From positions 82,218,188-82,282,187 of the forward strand of contig JBANSL010000013.1 in NCBI GenBank assembly GCA_037127255.1: a DNA stretch of 64,000 bases, given 5' to 3'. Position 1 is the stretch's first letter; each line of letters starts with the position of its first letter. The notes under the pieces were generated by a model, which worked only from the letters and a program-made list of their open reading frames with translations, had not been told where the DNA came from and searched no databases. Source of the DNA: Persicaria tinctoria. Its lineage: Eukaryota > Streptophyta > Magnoliopsida > Caryophyllales > Polygonaceae. A program made the position numbers and the translations under genes. Below, in pieces: positions 34,986 to 46,816 of this stretch.

Positions 34986-35134
34986 GCTTCTCCATTCTCT
35001 TCTCAGAGTACGTTCTGGGATTTTTTTTGAAACATACTCATTTCTCTCCTTTTTTTCATATCAACCCTGAAACATGTAGAGCAAGCTATATTTGTTGAAG
35101 GTCTAACTTTAATCAATCAATTTTCTGATGAGCA

Positions 35135-35265
35135 GGTTTCGTCTAAGCTCCTAGAATCAAATGCTTTCACATCTTCTAAAGAAGTAGACATAAGAAATAT
35201 GTTGCTGGACTCTGTTAGATGTTCCTCAAGTGCTCTTATTGTACTATCTTCTTGCAATGACAGTG
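35135..35265 (+). pseudogene. Exon-like captured fragment, unidentified
   Basis: An open stretch after an AG acceptor (GATGAGCAG) encodes VSSKLLESNAFTSSKEVDIR, then NMLLDSVRCSSSALIVLSSC. It runs into a GTACGT donor-like site. It sits between the pyrophosphatase fragment and the Helitron 3' hairpin. The source is unknown. Confidence 0.35.
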
Positions 35266-35903
35266 GTACGTACAACTTATCCAGGTTGAAATTATTTCTT
35301 ATGTCTACTTCTTATTGAGTCACTTGGCTAATGAAGTAATGAACCCTCACACAACATAAGAGCACATTTTGCTAATATGAAAAAACGCATTGATAAATGT
35401 GGTCTCTGTTTGGTTGTTTTCTGGACGAGTATTATGTTTTATATATCATTGAAAATGCATTGATAAATATGATAACATCCGAAAAATAAGACAAATGATT
35501 ATATTTAAAAATCCCGTGCGTCTGCGCACGGAGTACTGGCTAGTTAAAGATTATTTTGGAGGATGATAGTGTTATTATTGAAATATTAATATTTAATGGG
35601 TAAATTTTGTAATAATTATTGAAATGATTAAAATAAAACACCACATTAAAAAAATCCAAATAGATAATCAAATTACAATATTTGAAAATTTATCCATTAT
35701 TTTATTTAAACATATATATATGGAAAATTTACCCAATAATTAAATACGTAAATGAAGTTTTTCAATGTACCGTAAAATAAAGTGACATGGATGGATCGAT
35801 CATAATTCATATATGTAATTGTAAGTGATGGAAAATAAATTAAAAGTCGACTTGTTTTTGAATTGGTGAGGCAAATTAATTAATTTGTTGGATCCAGTAC
35901 ATA

Positions 35904-36951
35904 CACTATGCCAGATTTACACCATGGGGACGGACATAGATTGGTTCGTCTCTTGAATTATATCCTAGCGACGGACTTCATGGGAGTCGTCGCTTGTGTA
36001 TGGGCTGAGAGCAAGGCATCTCTAGTCTCTACCAAGGTTTCAAGTGACGGACATTCTAAAAGTTCGTCTCTTGAATAAGTTTCAAGTGACGGACATTAAC
36101 AGGTCCGTCTCCTGAATACATCCTAGCGACGCTTGTTCTGGGAGGCCGGACTTCTGGCGACGAAAAGTAAAAGGTCTGTCTCTTCAAATAATCCTAGCGA
36201 CGGAGTATAGCAAGCCTCGTGGCTTGAGTAGATGTCATTTGTCGCTTTCTAGGCACTCATTCAAGCGACGGATAAAGGTCTAAGTTCGTCTCCTGAACTT
36301 GATTTACAACCACCACATTAAATGAAGCTACTTACCTCGTTAAAGTGTTAAGGTTACAACAGTAGCCTTAAATGAATGCCGATGCATTCTTCTTCATCTC
36401 TTCACTTTCCCATTATCTTCTCCATTTTTCATCTTTTTCATTTGAAAATTTCAAGTGATTTGGATAATATTTTTTGGAGATTTAAGAAGACCAATTTGTG
36501 TGGAGTTGTGACAAGGTATTGTTTTTTATACATATAATGTTATATTTTGTTGCATTTGTGAAATCTTGGTTAGTTTGGTGATTTGAATTTTTTTTTTGTA
36601 GATCTACACAATTTTTGAAAGAATTGAAGGAGACCAACAATTATTTCAAGAGACGAACATATAGCTTAATTTGGTGAGCTATATATTGAAGCGACGGAGG
36701 TATGTGGTCGCTTGAGCATCTATATTGGGTTCTAAAGACCCCTTGTATATCCAAGCGACGGGATGAAATTCGTCGCTTGAACTCACTTCAAGAGACGGAC
36801 TTTGCAATTCCGTCGCCTCAGACTTGGGGGGATAGAATTGATGGGACAACCATTCAAGCGATGGATGTCCGTCTCTTGAATGCTCCAGCGACCCAAATTG
36901 AGCTCAGGCGACGGTTTATGTCCGTCGCCAAAGTGTATAACTGGCATAGTG
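35904..36951. mobile_element. Small CACTA element, 1.05 kb
   Basis: The ends CACTATGCCAG and CTGGCATAGTG are flanked by the 3-bp duplication ATA (35901-35903, 36952-36954). Subterminal arrays of GCGACGGA and GTCCGTCTCTTGAA-type repeats occupy about 350 bp at each side, as in CACTA elements. There is no transposase. The family differs from the large CACTA at 25159. Confidence 0.9.
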
Positions 36952-36954
36952 ATA

Positions 36955-38660
36955 TATGTATCGATACAGGTGGAGTAGGTTGAGATAGAATGGTAGATGA
37001 TGCATGTGATCGATCATGTGAAGATGGAATCATATAATTTCAATCAAAGAAACAATTCAAGAGGGTAGGTTTTTGATTTGATCAATTCCTTCCACACCAA
37101 ATTCATAGCCCCTCACTCATATATCTAGATAATTAGGTGGGTAGGAAGGACATATAATATATTGTGTGTAGATGCTTAAAAAAATCCGTTGTAGTTTAAA
37201 AACAGTAGGCAAGCTGGTTTGATTTTACCTATAACTACCGGGCCTTGTTTGATTCCAACTGGAATTAATTACCGTAGGCAACCTGGTTCTCTAGATAACT
37301 CTGATTGGGGGTCATCACACTGCATCACTTGTCCGGCCTTGAGATATAAATTACAACTGTGAACTCATCCGACCTCTTTTCCTCTTTCCGGAGTTCCCCT
37401 TCTTCTGGATCGGAGTTTAACGTACTGCAACAAGTAGCAAGGTTGTGAAATAGAAGGTTATATTGTACATAGTTTAGTATTGTTGGGCTATTAGTTGTAA
37501 ATAGGCATAATTAGTTCCATCTCGGGTTTATAAATACCCAACAGCTTCTTGTAACAGAACCATGAACTTCAGTTGAATAAATCCAGTTGGTTAAGCTTCA
37601 AGAAACTCTCAATCAAATCTAGTTTTCCTCATTTAAAAAAGGTGAGTCATCCCCTTCCCCTTCTTTTTAATTTGGAGTTCTAGGCCTTCCCAGCCAAACA
37701 TAATTTCGTTTATAGTTAGATTTTAAATTTTTGATTTTTTTTCCTTTCTAGATTTGCTGTTATTTCTTTCAAAATTTAATTTTATATTCATATATAAATA
37801 ATTAACTTTGTTATTCAACTCTATATAAATAATTAACTTTTTTTTTAAAAAAAAATTAAGGAAATAGGACTTCTCTCCCACAAACTCATCTCCTCCAGCA
37901 CAGTCATCCTCCTCATCTTTCCCCAAATCTGAGAGTGTTCATGCCAATTCATCTACCCAATTTGTCGGGACCAGTCTGAAATCGTCCAGGACAATTCATC
38001 TCCGCTCATCATTGAACGAAAGCAACGCCGACGTTGATGTGTTACGCCGAGGACCGGTTTGGGAGTTGCATTTCCTTTAGCCCGATTTGTGCTGGTTTGT
38101 GGTTTGTGGGCGGTTGTACTTTCGATTTTGGCTTGCAGAAGAATCAATCAATTACAAATTTTCTCAAAACCTCTCAATTCTCTCACAACCCCTTATCTCA
38201 AAACCTCTCACAACCCCTTATCTCTTGAATCTCCAGATTGACCCTCTCAAATTGGTTGATCTTAGATCCTGAGTTGCCACAAGCCCATATCGTTTTCGAT
38301 CTCGTTTGTGAACCCTCCCTATTCGACTTTACTTCAGACGATAGCCTAGGGCAATGGGTGGGGGAAAGATGAATCGGTGGGAGATGAGAGGAGTCTTATT
38401 TCCTTTATTTTTTTTTAAAAAAAAAATAGAAAGTAATCTTAGCCGGTGATTTAATCGAACGTGGAAAATAACATAACTGTAGCATCCAGTTAAATACTAA
38501 CGGGATGGGAGCTGAACCCATCGATCACTAGCTAATTATTATTCATAATAACTAAACTAACAGCCCGGCCACTTTATAATCTTTCATATTTTATGACCTA
38601 ATTATTCAAATATAAATAGCTAACTAGTCATATTTAATTTAAATAGCTAATTATTCCAAT
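36955..38660. other. Intergenic with LTR-like sequence
   Basis: No gene is recognised. The region 37440-37640 has LTR/leader character (GGTTTATAAATACCC, then a CT-rich stretch). The region 37940-38340 is coding-like in composition, but no protein family was recognised on either strand. Confidence 0.35.
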
Positions 38661-38669
38661 GTATTACGT

Positions 38670-38845
38670 ACCATTGTTATGTGGAGTGAGAAGTCTTGTT
38701 GGACCCGACCAGAAAGCCCAACATATAAGCTGGACTGGGGCACCATCCCAAAACCAATTGGCATTAGGTGGAGTAGCCCATCCACTTATATGTTGGGTTC
38801 AGATTTCTCCCACTTCCGATGTGGGATTTACAATTGTCCCAACAA
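38670..38845 (-). repeat. TRIM/LTR-like fragment
   Basis: Read on the minus strand it begins TTGTTGGGACAATTGTAAAT and contains CCCACATCGGAAGTGGGAG, then CCCAACATATAAGTGGATGG. Sequences of the form TGTTGGGAC...CCCACATCGG are typical of short plant LTRs. No second LTR was found. Confidence 0.4.
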
Positions 38846-38868
38846 TAAATAAATAAATAAATAAATAA

Positions 38869-38931
<63 letters not shown>
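38844..38931. repeat. (AAAT)n then (TA)n microsatellite
   Basis: About 28 bp of AATA repeats run into about 55 bp of TA repeats. It marks the left edge of duplication copy B at 38932. Confidence 0.95.
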
Positions 38932-38934
<3 letters not shown>

Positions 38935-39607
38935 ATCGTTTACCTTCGTCTTTTAAGGTTTGGTTAATTTTATTGTACAAGTATAATTGTAGAAGAATAA
39001 TTAGATCCCAAAAATATTTTTGTATAGTTCCAACCATCTCAATGTGATTTGATCTTGGAATTTTGACCATAATGACCTTAACGTAAATAAATGCATAAGC
39101 TAGAAAATATTATCTCAAGTAAATCAAAGCCAACATTAGACTAAATACATTTTGTAGGCAATTCTATTTGGATTCTAAACTTGTCTCTATACGCACCTCT
39201 TTGGAACACTATATATATATATATATATGTGATTTTTGAGAGCATAAAAAGGTCAAACATAGACATAATTTTTTTTTTTTGCTTATCACTTTCTTTATTT
39301 TTTTTTTAAAAAAAATTAATTTCATTCACATCCGCCACATCATTTGCTTTTTTTATTACTCGAAATTATAACTTTATTAAATTAAGAATAAAGAATAGTT
39401 TGGAGTATGATAGTGTTATTATTGAAATATTAATATTTAATTGGTAATTTTTGTAATAACTATTGAAATGATTAAAATAAAACACCACATTAAAAAAATT
39501 CCAAATAGATAATCAAATTACAATATTAGAAAATTTATCCATTATTTTATTTAAATATATATATGGAAAATTTATCCACTAATTAAATACGTAAATGAAG
39601 TTTTTCA
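38932..39607. repeat. Local duplication, copy B (uninterrupted)
   Basis: A contiguous counterpart of 24772-25158 + 31573-31813 + 35544-35790. It crosses the CACTA site with a single CGC (39192-39194) and the Helitron site near 39386-39390 with no insertion. It therefore represents the state before both insertions. It has no coding region. Confidence 0.88.
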
Positions 39608-40559
39608 ATGTACTGGATCTGCATAAGAAAAGAAAGAGACGGCCCGTGGTGTCACTGGTCAGTGGTGTATGTTTAATTGGCTTCGTTTTTTCGGCGGCTT
39701 CCTCAGCTTTCATAAAGTTGATTTTCTTGGGTCGTCTTGTTGTAAAGTTTATTTCTGTTTGTTTCATTTCGCTTGTTATTTGTATTTCTGTATTTTAGAT
39801 TGTACGTTTGACGGTTCGTCATCTGCCGACTTTGTCGGCTTCTCGATGAGTCAGGTTTGTTTGACATTCGAACTAGCAGCTAGAATCACACCATAGGCAT
39901 TAGACAAAGCTATTTACTAACAAAAATAGACAAACATCTTAAAAGGGTACGCACGTTACCAAGCATATATATATATATATATAAAACATGACTTGGCCTA
40001 CCTTAAAACCCATGCCTCATTTTTCATTGAACAATATATTAGCTATACTATATTATATTGTAGGATTATAAGGTCTGAATTTACATTGGAACAGAACTTT
40101 GGTTTTAGATGGTTTATTACGTGTTGCAAAACTTATATTACTATATATATCTATCTACCGAATCGAAAAAGTGATATGATGTATAATGAGTTGGGGGAGA
40201 GCATCAAAGGATGGATGCTGACGAGGCCAAAGGATTGATTTTGACAATTCCATTTCACTGCATTGGCGTCTCCACATTGAGAGATGCTTTTTTCTTAATT
40301 GATGTAAGTTTTAAGTGTTGTGATGGTGGAAGACGTTGGCCTAAAAAATTAAAAATAGTTCCTTAACTACTCCATTAATTAATTATGAACACTTCAATCC
40401 ATATCGACTGACTGGCCTTTAGCAATTCTAACAGGTGTGATTGTGTTAACTTAAATTTGTTACAACCTTATTTATAATACATGGGTTGGGCTCAACAACC
40501 GACCCCTACTATGACAACCTATATATACAACCGAAAAATAGGCCCAAACATAAACTGAC
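39608..40559. other. Intergenic sequence
   Basis: No gene is recognised. It holds short (TA)n runs near 39965 and 40141. The boundary to the Copia relic that follows is not sharp. Confidence 0.4.
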
Positions 40560-42135
40560 TAAGACTCTAAACAACAAAGCAAAGATCAGATCACCTTTGT
40601 GCGAGTCAAGAAATTGAGTTTGCCCACCATCATTCTATAAAACGCAGGGTTACTCAATTTAGATCCTTCAAGTTTTTGAAGCTTAGAATTTAGAGGAAGA
40701 GGAGAACAAACTAGACGAAGATCATCAATCTAGGCATCAAGAAGAAGCTCCTGAGCAAAATTTTGCTGAGTAAGAGCAATACCTGAGTCAAGGTAAGAGA
40801 CCTCAAGGCCTAAAAAATAATGAAGTAGGCCGAGATGTTTCAGGCCAAACTCAAAGTCCAGAAACGATTTAAGAATGGTGATTTATGATGCGTCGGAGCC
40901 AGTCACAAGAAGGTCATCGAAGTATACAGCAACAACAGTGAAGCAATCAGAAGAACGTTTAGTAAAGAGACTGTAATCGTTCTTAGATTGCACATATCCT
41001 TTGGACAATAGAGCAGCAGAAAGAGTGGCAAACCACTGTCTAGACGCATGTTTAAGTCCACAGAGCGATTTCTTCAATCAACAAACCTGATTTCAAAGAT
41101 TGGGAAGACCATTCGACATCTTCATAAAGACCTCCTCATCAAGCTTTCTATGAAGAAAAACGTTATTCACATCCATCTGGTGAATCGAGCATTTCTTGGA
41201 GGCTGCAACAGACAAGAGACATCGAATGGTAGCCATCTTGACAACCGAAGAGAACGTCTCAAGGTAGTCAATGCCGTACTTCTGATTGAACTCTTTTGCT
41301 ACAAGGCGTGCTTTGTATCTCTCAAGAGATCCATCAACTTTGAGCTTAACCCGAAAGACCCACTTGCACCCCACAACCTTCTTTCCTGGAGGAAGTTGTG
41401 TTACAACCCAAGTGCCATTAGCTTGTAAAGCCTTTATTTCCTTTTCCATTGCTAAGACCCAGTTAGGATCCTTGGAAGCCTCAGCATAAGTGGTGGGTCC
41501 AGAATATGTGAAAAGAGAGGAAATTAAGGAAAGAATAATGAGATGCATGAAGAGAGTTAGAAAATACCAAATTAACCAGTGGGGAAGACTTAGCCGAATG
41601 AGAGCACACATAATCTCTCAGATGTGCAGGCAGTCTAGAGACTTTAGTGGACCTTCATACATGAGCAGGAGGCACTGAAACATCAGAAGAAACATTTGGT
41701 GACACATGGGGAGAAGGTGCATGCACCGAAGTAGCTGATTCATCACTTGGATCAAAAGACGAAGACAGAAACGAAACGGAGGAAAAACTGATTTTTGATT
41801 GAATTTTAATTAACTGTGTGCAAGGAGACCCAATCCTATTTATGTGCTCAGCCAAGACATGGGATATAAGCCCAATCATAGTGGTTAAAATACAAGCCCA
41901 TTGCCAAGCCTGAGGCCCAAACTATTTGAATCCTAACACCTATGAGGGAAGGGAGATTGACAATTTCGATCATGCGTAACAAAAGACAAAGATGGCATCC
42001 AGGAACATTCTTTGTCAAGAAGTATGCAAGTTGAGCATGAGAAGGAACATGATGGAGTGAAATGAGGCCTTTAAGAAGTTTTTCCCGAGCGTAGTGACAA
42101 TCGAGCTCGATATGTTTCGTACGCTCATGAAACAC
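40560..42135 (-). mobile_element. Rearranged Copia relic, antisense
   Basis: Read on the minus strand, RNase H comes first ([20 protein letters not shown], 42132 downward). An LTR-like segment follows, starting TGTTAGGATTC at 41938. Then come a Ser/Pro-rich integrase-RT linker (about 41880-41655) and RT sequence (41520-40560: [50 protein letters not shown]). The polyprotein end therefore precedes the LTR, which precedes internal sequence. This is the arrangement expected if two tandem elements sharing an LTR were deleted. Stops and frameshifts are frequent, and the RT active site reads YFDD. Confidence 0.8.
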
Positions 42136-42194
42136 CGGATTCTTGGCAATGTATATTCCCCAGCATTAACAACGGTACGGTCCAAGATCCATCA

Positions 42195-42850
42195 AATTTA
42201 AACCTGTCAAAACATTACCCGACCCGAAAAACTTGGCCCGTACGCCCGATAATTTTATGGGTTTGAACCCGGTGTTTTAGACCCGGGACCCGCTATCGAT
42301 ATGAACCCGAATTACCGGAGACTTTTAGAGTCAAGACCCGATGGCTCATTGGGTCAAAACCGATCCGGTGAGTAAGCACTATGTAGATGTCACACATGCA
42401 CCAGATTGACCCCACATAGATTCACCATGCAATATGTTGTATTCGGTAAGGTCACTTATAAGTTAAATAAATTATATATTTTATAATTATAGTATGCATG
42501 TTTAGAGCACTTATTTAGATAACATAAATATGATTTTTTATGCTTAAATTATTAATATATTATTATTATTATTATGATATTTATAAATTTAATTATAATA
42601 TTATTATTTAGTTTAATTTGAAATATTTATATTATAATTTAATTTTGATATTATTTTAATATTTTTAAAAATTATTCATAAAATTCGATTTTTTGACCCG
42701 GTGGATCGACCCGAACCCGAAACAAACCTGATTTGCCTCGATCCGAAACGACTGATAACCGATTGATCGGAAACCGGATGTAACCGGGACCCAAATTACC
42801 CAAACCCGAACTCGACGATTGACAAGTGATCTAATCAAATCCTTTAAACA
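42195..42850. repeat. GACCCG-tract repeat pair
   Basis: Degenerate (GACCCG)n blocks at about 42215-42380 and 42695-42830 flank an AT-rich centre. The left block resembles 18160-18400 in the opposite orientation. The two blocks probably belong to one non-autonomous element. No target duplication was recognised. Confidence 0.45.
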
Positions 42851-42867
42851 CAGAACCACTGACCGGC

Positions 42868-43070
42868 CTGCACGTAAAAAACGTGGCGATCAACGTCAAG
42901 GATCAATCTTGTATAGGTAGCTTTAGCTAGGATTAGAACCTAGTGCACTGTGCAAGGTTATATATTCACAACGAAGAGAAATTATTCCAAGTTAAAATAC
43001 GATTTTTATATAACTTTTCATCAAGAATTAAAAAAAAAAGATTAATTTAAAATTTGATGGTTAAAAGAGT
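42868..43070 (+). repeat. Upstream segment similar to 24131-24665
   Basis: CACGTAAAAAACGTGGCGAT, TAGCTAGGA...AGAACCTAGTGCAC and ATTATTCCAAGTTAAAATA recur in the same order at 24131-24230 and 24560-24665. In that copy a Stowaway MITE is inserted in between. Here the segment lies ~400 bp upstream of the carboxypeptidase gene. The other copy may be the upstream remnant of a lost gene copy. Confidence 0.6.
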
Positions 43071-43480
43071 TACTAAATCTTGGAATTTGGACCTTGATGT
43101 GTGTGTATATAATTATAATCTTGGAATCTTGGAAGTGGGTATGTATTGTGATGTGATCATTCAACAGCAAACTAATAAAGATGCATCATAATGCATATAT
43201 ATGTACCCTGACTAGTTGTATTAATTTCCAAATATGGAATTAGCTACTACTTGTGACTACTTCTTTAATTTTGATCCACATATATTGCCTTTGCAGCTAC
43301 TGTAAGTACACTAGGTGCTTGCTTAACTTTGTGTTACTTTCCATCATGTGCAAATATGCTTCGTCTCCATTCAGCTTATATATATATATATATGTATATA
43401 GAACAATGTCCGCCAGGCCAAATTCCTAACTGTCTCTCTCCTCTCTCTCACACTCTTCGAGTCCTTGGCGCGCGTAAAGT

Positions 43481-43812
43481 ATGTCAATAATGGAGATGAT
43501 TATAAGCATGGCGTTCCTGATAATTAGTTCGCTTAGCTTGATACTGGGAGACGATTTGATTACCGGAAAGTTGCCGGGGCAGCCAGCCGGCATCAATTTG
43601 ACACAACGCTCGGGTTATGTGGGGGTTGGTGACCAGGGTCAAAGGGCCTTATTCTACTATTTTGTAGAATCAGAAACCGACCCGATGTCAAAGCCTATTG
43701 TGCTTTGGCTCACAGGAGGTACGTACACATTATATTATAATATTTTTCGTTTTTAATTTACTCAATCTGTTTTTGTTTTTTATTTAATTTGTTGTGTTCG
43801 ATCGATCGATCA

Positions 43813-43890
<78 letters not shown>

Positions 43891-46772
43891 GTGCACAGGA
43901 CCAGGGTGTTCTTCTGTGGGAGTAGGGGCATTTTCGGAGCACGGTCCCTTTTGGCCAAGGGGAAATTCTCTCATCCAAAACAACCATAGCTGGCACAAAG
44001 GTATATTCTAATTATAAGCACATATATATAGATATTGTTGAAAGTTAATATAAACTTAGTAAATGTGCACAATTTAATATAGTTGTTGGCTGTTTCAAAG
44101 ATAAGACTTGTTCCTAGCTACTTATATACTCACGTACTATAGAAATTAAGCTACCATTGAAACTGTGGTGGCTAGATCAGTTACCATCATATCTGTACGT
44201 GTTGCTTGCGATCGACCACCGTTGCAAACCTCTACCATTGAGCAGATTGGAGTACTTGGGAATTTTCTGTTGTATTGATCCAGTAACGAAATACAGGCCG
44301 GATAGCTACACAGTACGATATATATACACGAAGAGGAAGAACAAACCTAATGCTAACAACCAAACACTCCACAACTAACCCGGGTCACTTATTTGGGTTA
44401 ACCATTGGGCCTCCAATACGTTTTCAAGTGGGCCGGGCCGTGACCCAACTCTCGTTTATTTCATGATCATGTTCTACAAAGTACAAACCTCTACGATCTA
44501 GCAGATTGGAGTAGACAAGTGAGCACGTAGTTTCTAAGTCTTAAATGGGTTATCACATCCCTCCAAATCTCTGTCTTTTTATTTTTATATTTAAAAATTC
44601 TCAACTGAAATAAATCCCCGAATATTTATATTTTATTGCTGACGAATTATATATATATTGGTTGGTGATGGATATGAGAATGTAGAAGCCAATATGTTGT
44701 ACTTGGAGTCGCCGGCGGGAGTTGGCTTTTCCTATTCTCTAAATCAATCATTCTATTCCAACATAGATGATCAGATGACAGGTTACCTTCTAATTAAGCT
44801 TACTAGCTTGTCCCACATCCATTTCCAACTTGTTTTCATTTCCATTATATATTATCCTTTTTTTGTTGTTGTTTAAATATCGAACATTAACATAATAATG
44901 TATTACGCAGCTGAAGACAACATGCAGTTCTTGGAGAAATGGATGGCCACCCACCCGCAGTATCAAAATCAAGATATCTACATTGCCGGGGAGAGCTACG
45001 GAGGTACTATTACTATATACACACATACATGATACATATATTCATGTATATTTTGTTAATTAATTATTTTTTATTTGGTAAATATTTAGATTAAACGCTT
45101 ATCCTAACCTCTTTTCTTATTAGAAATAATAACAAGATCTGGATCGAGTTAAATTTTGTATTCATTTTTGGACAGGGCACTTTGTCCCGCAGTTGGCAAA
45201 TCTTATTTTAAAATCCAGCATGAAGGATAATTTGGAGGGAGTGCTGGTAAGTATTATACATATGCAACCGATCCATCGTATTTTCTTGGAAATTAATTAA
45301 TTTTATCTTACTTTTTGATGACCAAAGTAATGCAACAACCTTTTATATGTACATCTGCTTCCAATTTATATTATATAGTGTGTAATGAATTTGATTACAA
45401 CATATCGATCCTGCAATTAATATACAATCTGTTAACTTTTTATTAATGTTGGGTGGTACGGCCCGGGTATAGGTTGGGAATCCCTTATTGGAGTTCAACA
45501 CGGATTTCGACTCGAAAGCCGAATTCCTATGGGCCCATGGGATATTATCTGACTCGACATTTGAGATGTCGAAAACTGTGTGCAACTTCTCTCGCATGCG
45601 GAGAGAGCATACAAACACCGGAACTTATTCCCCATCCTGCAAGATGCTGAACAAGCAGGCTGATATCGAAATAGGCAAGCTTGTCGACATCTACGATATC
45701 AACCTCAGCTTATGTCGGGGCACAACTTCTCGATTACTTCATCCTGCGGTACGTGTACTGTGTATCCACGGATCGGACGTAGTATATATATATTTATAAT
45801 TAATTTGTTGTAATTAATTAAAATGGGATTCAATTGATCAGGCGAGAATAGATATATGTATGACGGGTGATGTAATCGCGTACCTGAATAGGAAGGATGT
45901 TCAACAGGCGATCCATGCCAAATTTGGGGAATGGAATATATGCAGCCCGTAAGTACTGGCTCTCACTCAGTTATACATATATAGTATATATTTACTGTAC
46001 GTATATATATATACTTAGACGGCGAAGTACCATTAATTACGGAGTATTAATTTTTGTTATTACGTACATTAATGAATTAATATTTTAATTTAAATTGCGG
46101 CCGCCCGGCCCCCAGGGTAATGCATTTTTATAAAATGCAAGAGCTGGAAGTAACCTCTATTCCCAGTTTTGGTGCATTGGTTAAGTCTGGCATCAGGGTC
46201 TTGATTTACAGGTATTAAAAACATCCACATATATAATTATAATTGGCAAAAATTAATTAATTAATTAATTAATATATTGATGGATCGAGAATGAATAAAT
46301 GAATGGATATACGTACGTACGTACTATTGCATGCGCGCGTGTGCAGTGGAGATCAAGATGCAGTGTTGCCGTTCATCGGGACTAGGATCCTGGTGAGGAG
46401 GCTTGCTACAGGATTGGGGTTTAATATAACAAAATCATACCGATGTTGGTCACATGGTAGACAGGTTAGTTATTTAATTAATAGTCCATCTATCTCATCC
46501 GATCCATCCATCCATTGCTGTCCTAGCTTCTTTGAACTGCAATATATTCATATCATATCCGGCCTGGCCGGCCTGTTGTGATTGTCAGACAATTCAATAT
46601 ATAATGTATACTTAATTTGCAGCAAGTAGGCGGGTGGACAGATGAATATGGCGGCCTTATTACATTCGCCACAATCAAAGGGGCAGGCCATGAAGCTCCC
46701 TTCACTCAACCGGAGAGATCCCTATCCCTGTTCACCTCTTTTCTACAAGATAGGCCTCTACCAATGTGCTGA
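43481..46772 (+). CDS. Serine carboxypeptidase-like protein (10 exons)
   Basis: Ten GT-AG exons join in phase to a 448-codon frame: 43481-43718, 43899-44000, 44686-44781, 44911-45003, 45176-45246, 45473-45748, 45842-45948, 46116-46211, 46347-46464 and 46623-46772. The product is a secretory or vacuolar S10-family peptidase, most like the SCPL45 group. It has a signal peptide (residues ~1-22), KLPGQPAGI and SGYVGVG near the N terminus, and GPGCSSVGVGAFSEHGPF. The nucleophile is Ser174 in GESYGG, the acid is in GDQDAVLP (361-368), and the base is His422 in GAGHEAPF. The length is normal. One oddity is that the substrate-binding motif usually reading WLNGGPGCSS is WLTGGPGCSS (Thr78). Intron 1 contains a long (TA)n tract. 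This group could also act as an acyltransferase, but the motifs do not decide. Confidence 0.92.
43814..43889. repeat. (TA)n microsatellite in intron 1
   Basis: About 37 TA units lie between exon 1 and exon 2 of the carboxypeptidase gene. The tract stops a few bases before the acceptor (TGCACAG). Confidence 0.97.
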
Positions 46773-46816
46773 TCGAATAAATTGCGCGCGCTGCACCGTA
46801 CCAGCCATTTTTTTCT

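Larger units (their letters stand above)
31814..35543 (+). mobile_element. Helitron (non-autonomous) with captured gene pieces
   Basis: The element begins TCCCTGAAATAT after an A and ends in CTAG before a T. This is the expected A-T target and TC...CTRR termini of Helitrons. Near the 3' end a perfect 7-bp stem (CCGTGCG 35514-35520, CGCACGG 35525-35531) with a TCTG loop lies 8 nt before CTAG. The paralogous copy B is uninterrupted at the same place (about 39386-39390). No Rep-helicase is present. The interior includes a tandem ~235-bp duplication and a proton-pyrophosphatase fragment. Confidence 0.9.
24772..35790. repeat. Local duplication, copy A (interrupted)
   Basis: Three separated pieces, 24772-25158, 31573-31813 and 35544-35790, match the contiguous segment 38932-39607 in order and orientation. 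They share long near-identical stretches such as TTTTGTATAGTTCCAACC and AAAACACCACATTAAAAAAA. The gaps between the pieces are exactly the CACTA element and the Helitron. Copy A also has ~115 bp at 24850-24965 that copy B lacks. Confidence 0.88.

Noticed and set aside
38828..39070. Open frame with an (YI)n tract
   Set aside because: It is a translation of the AAAT/TA microsatellite and copy B of the local duplication.
43758..43998. Several Tyr-Ile repeat frames on both strands
   Set aside because: They are translations of the (TA)n microsatellite in intron 1 of the carboxypeptidase gene.
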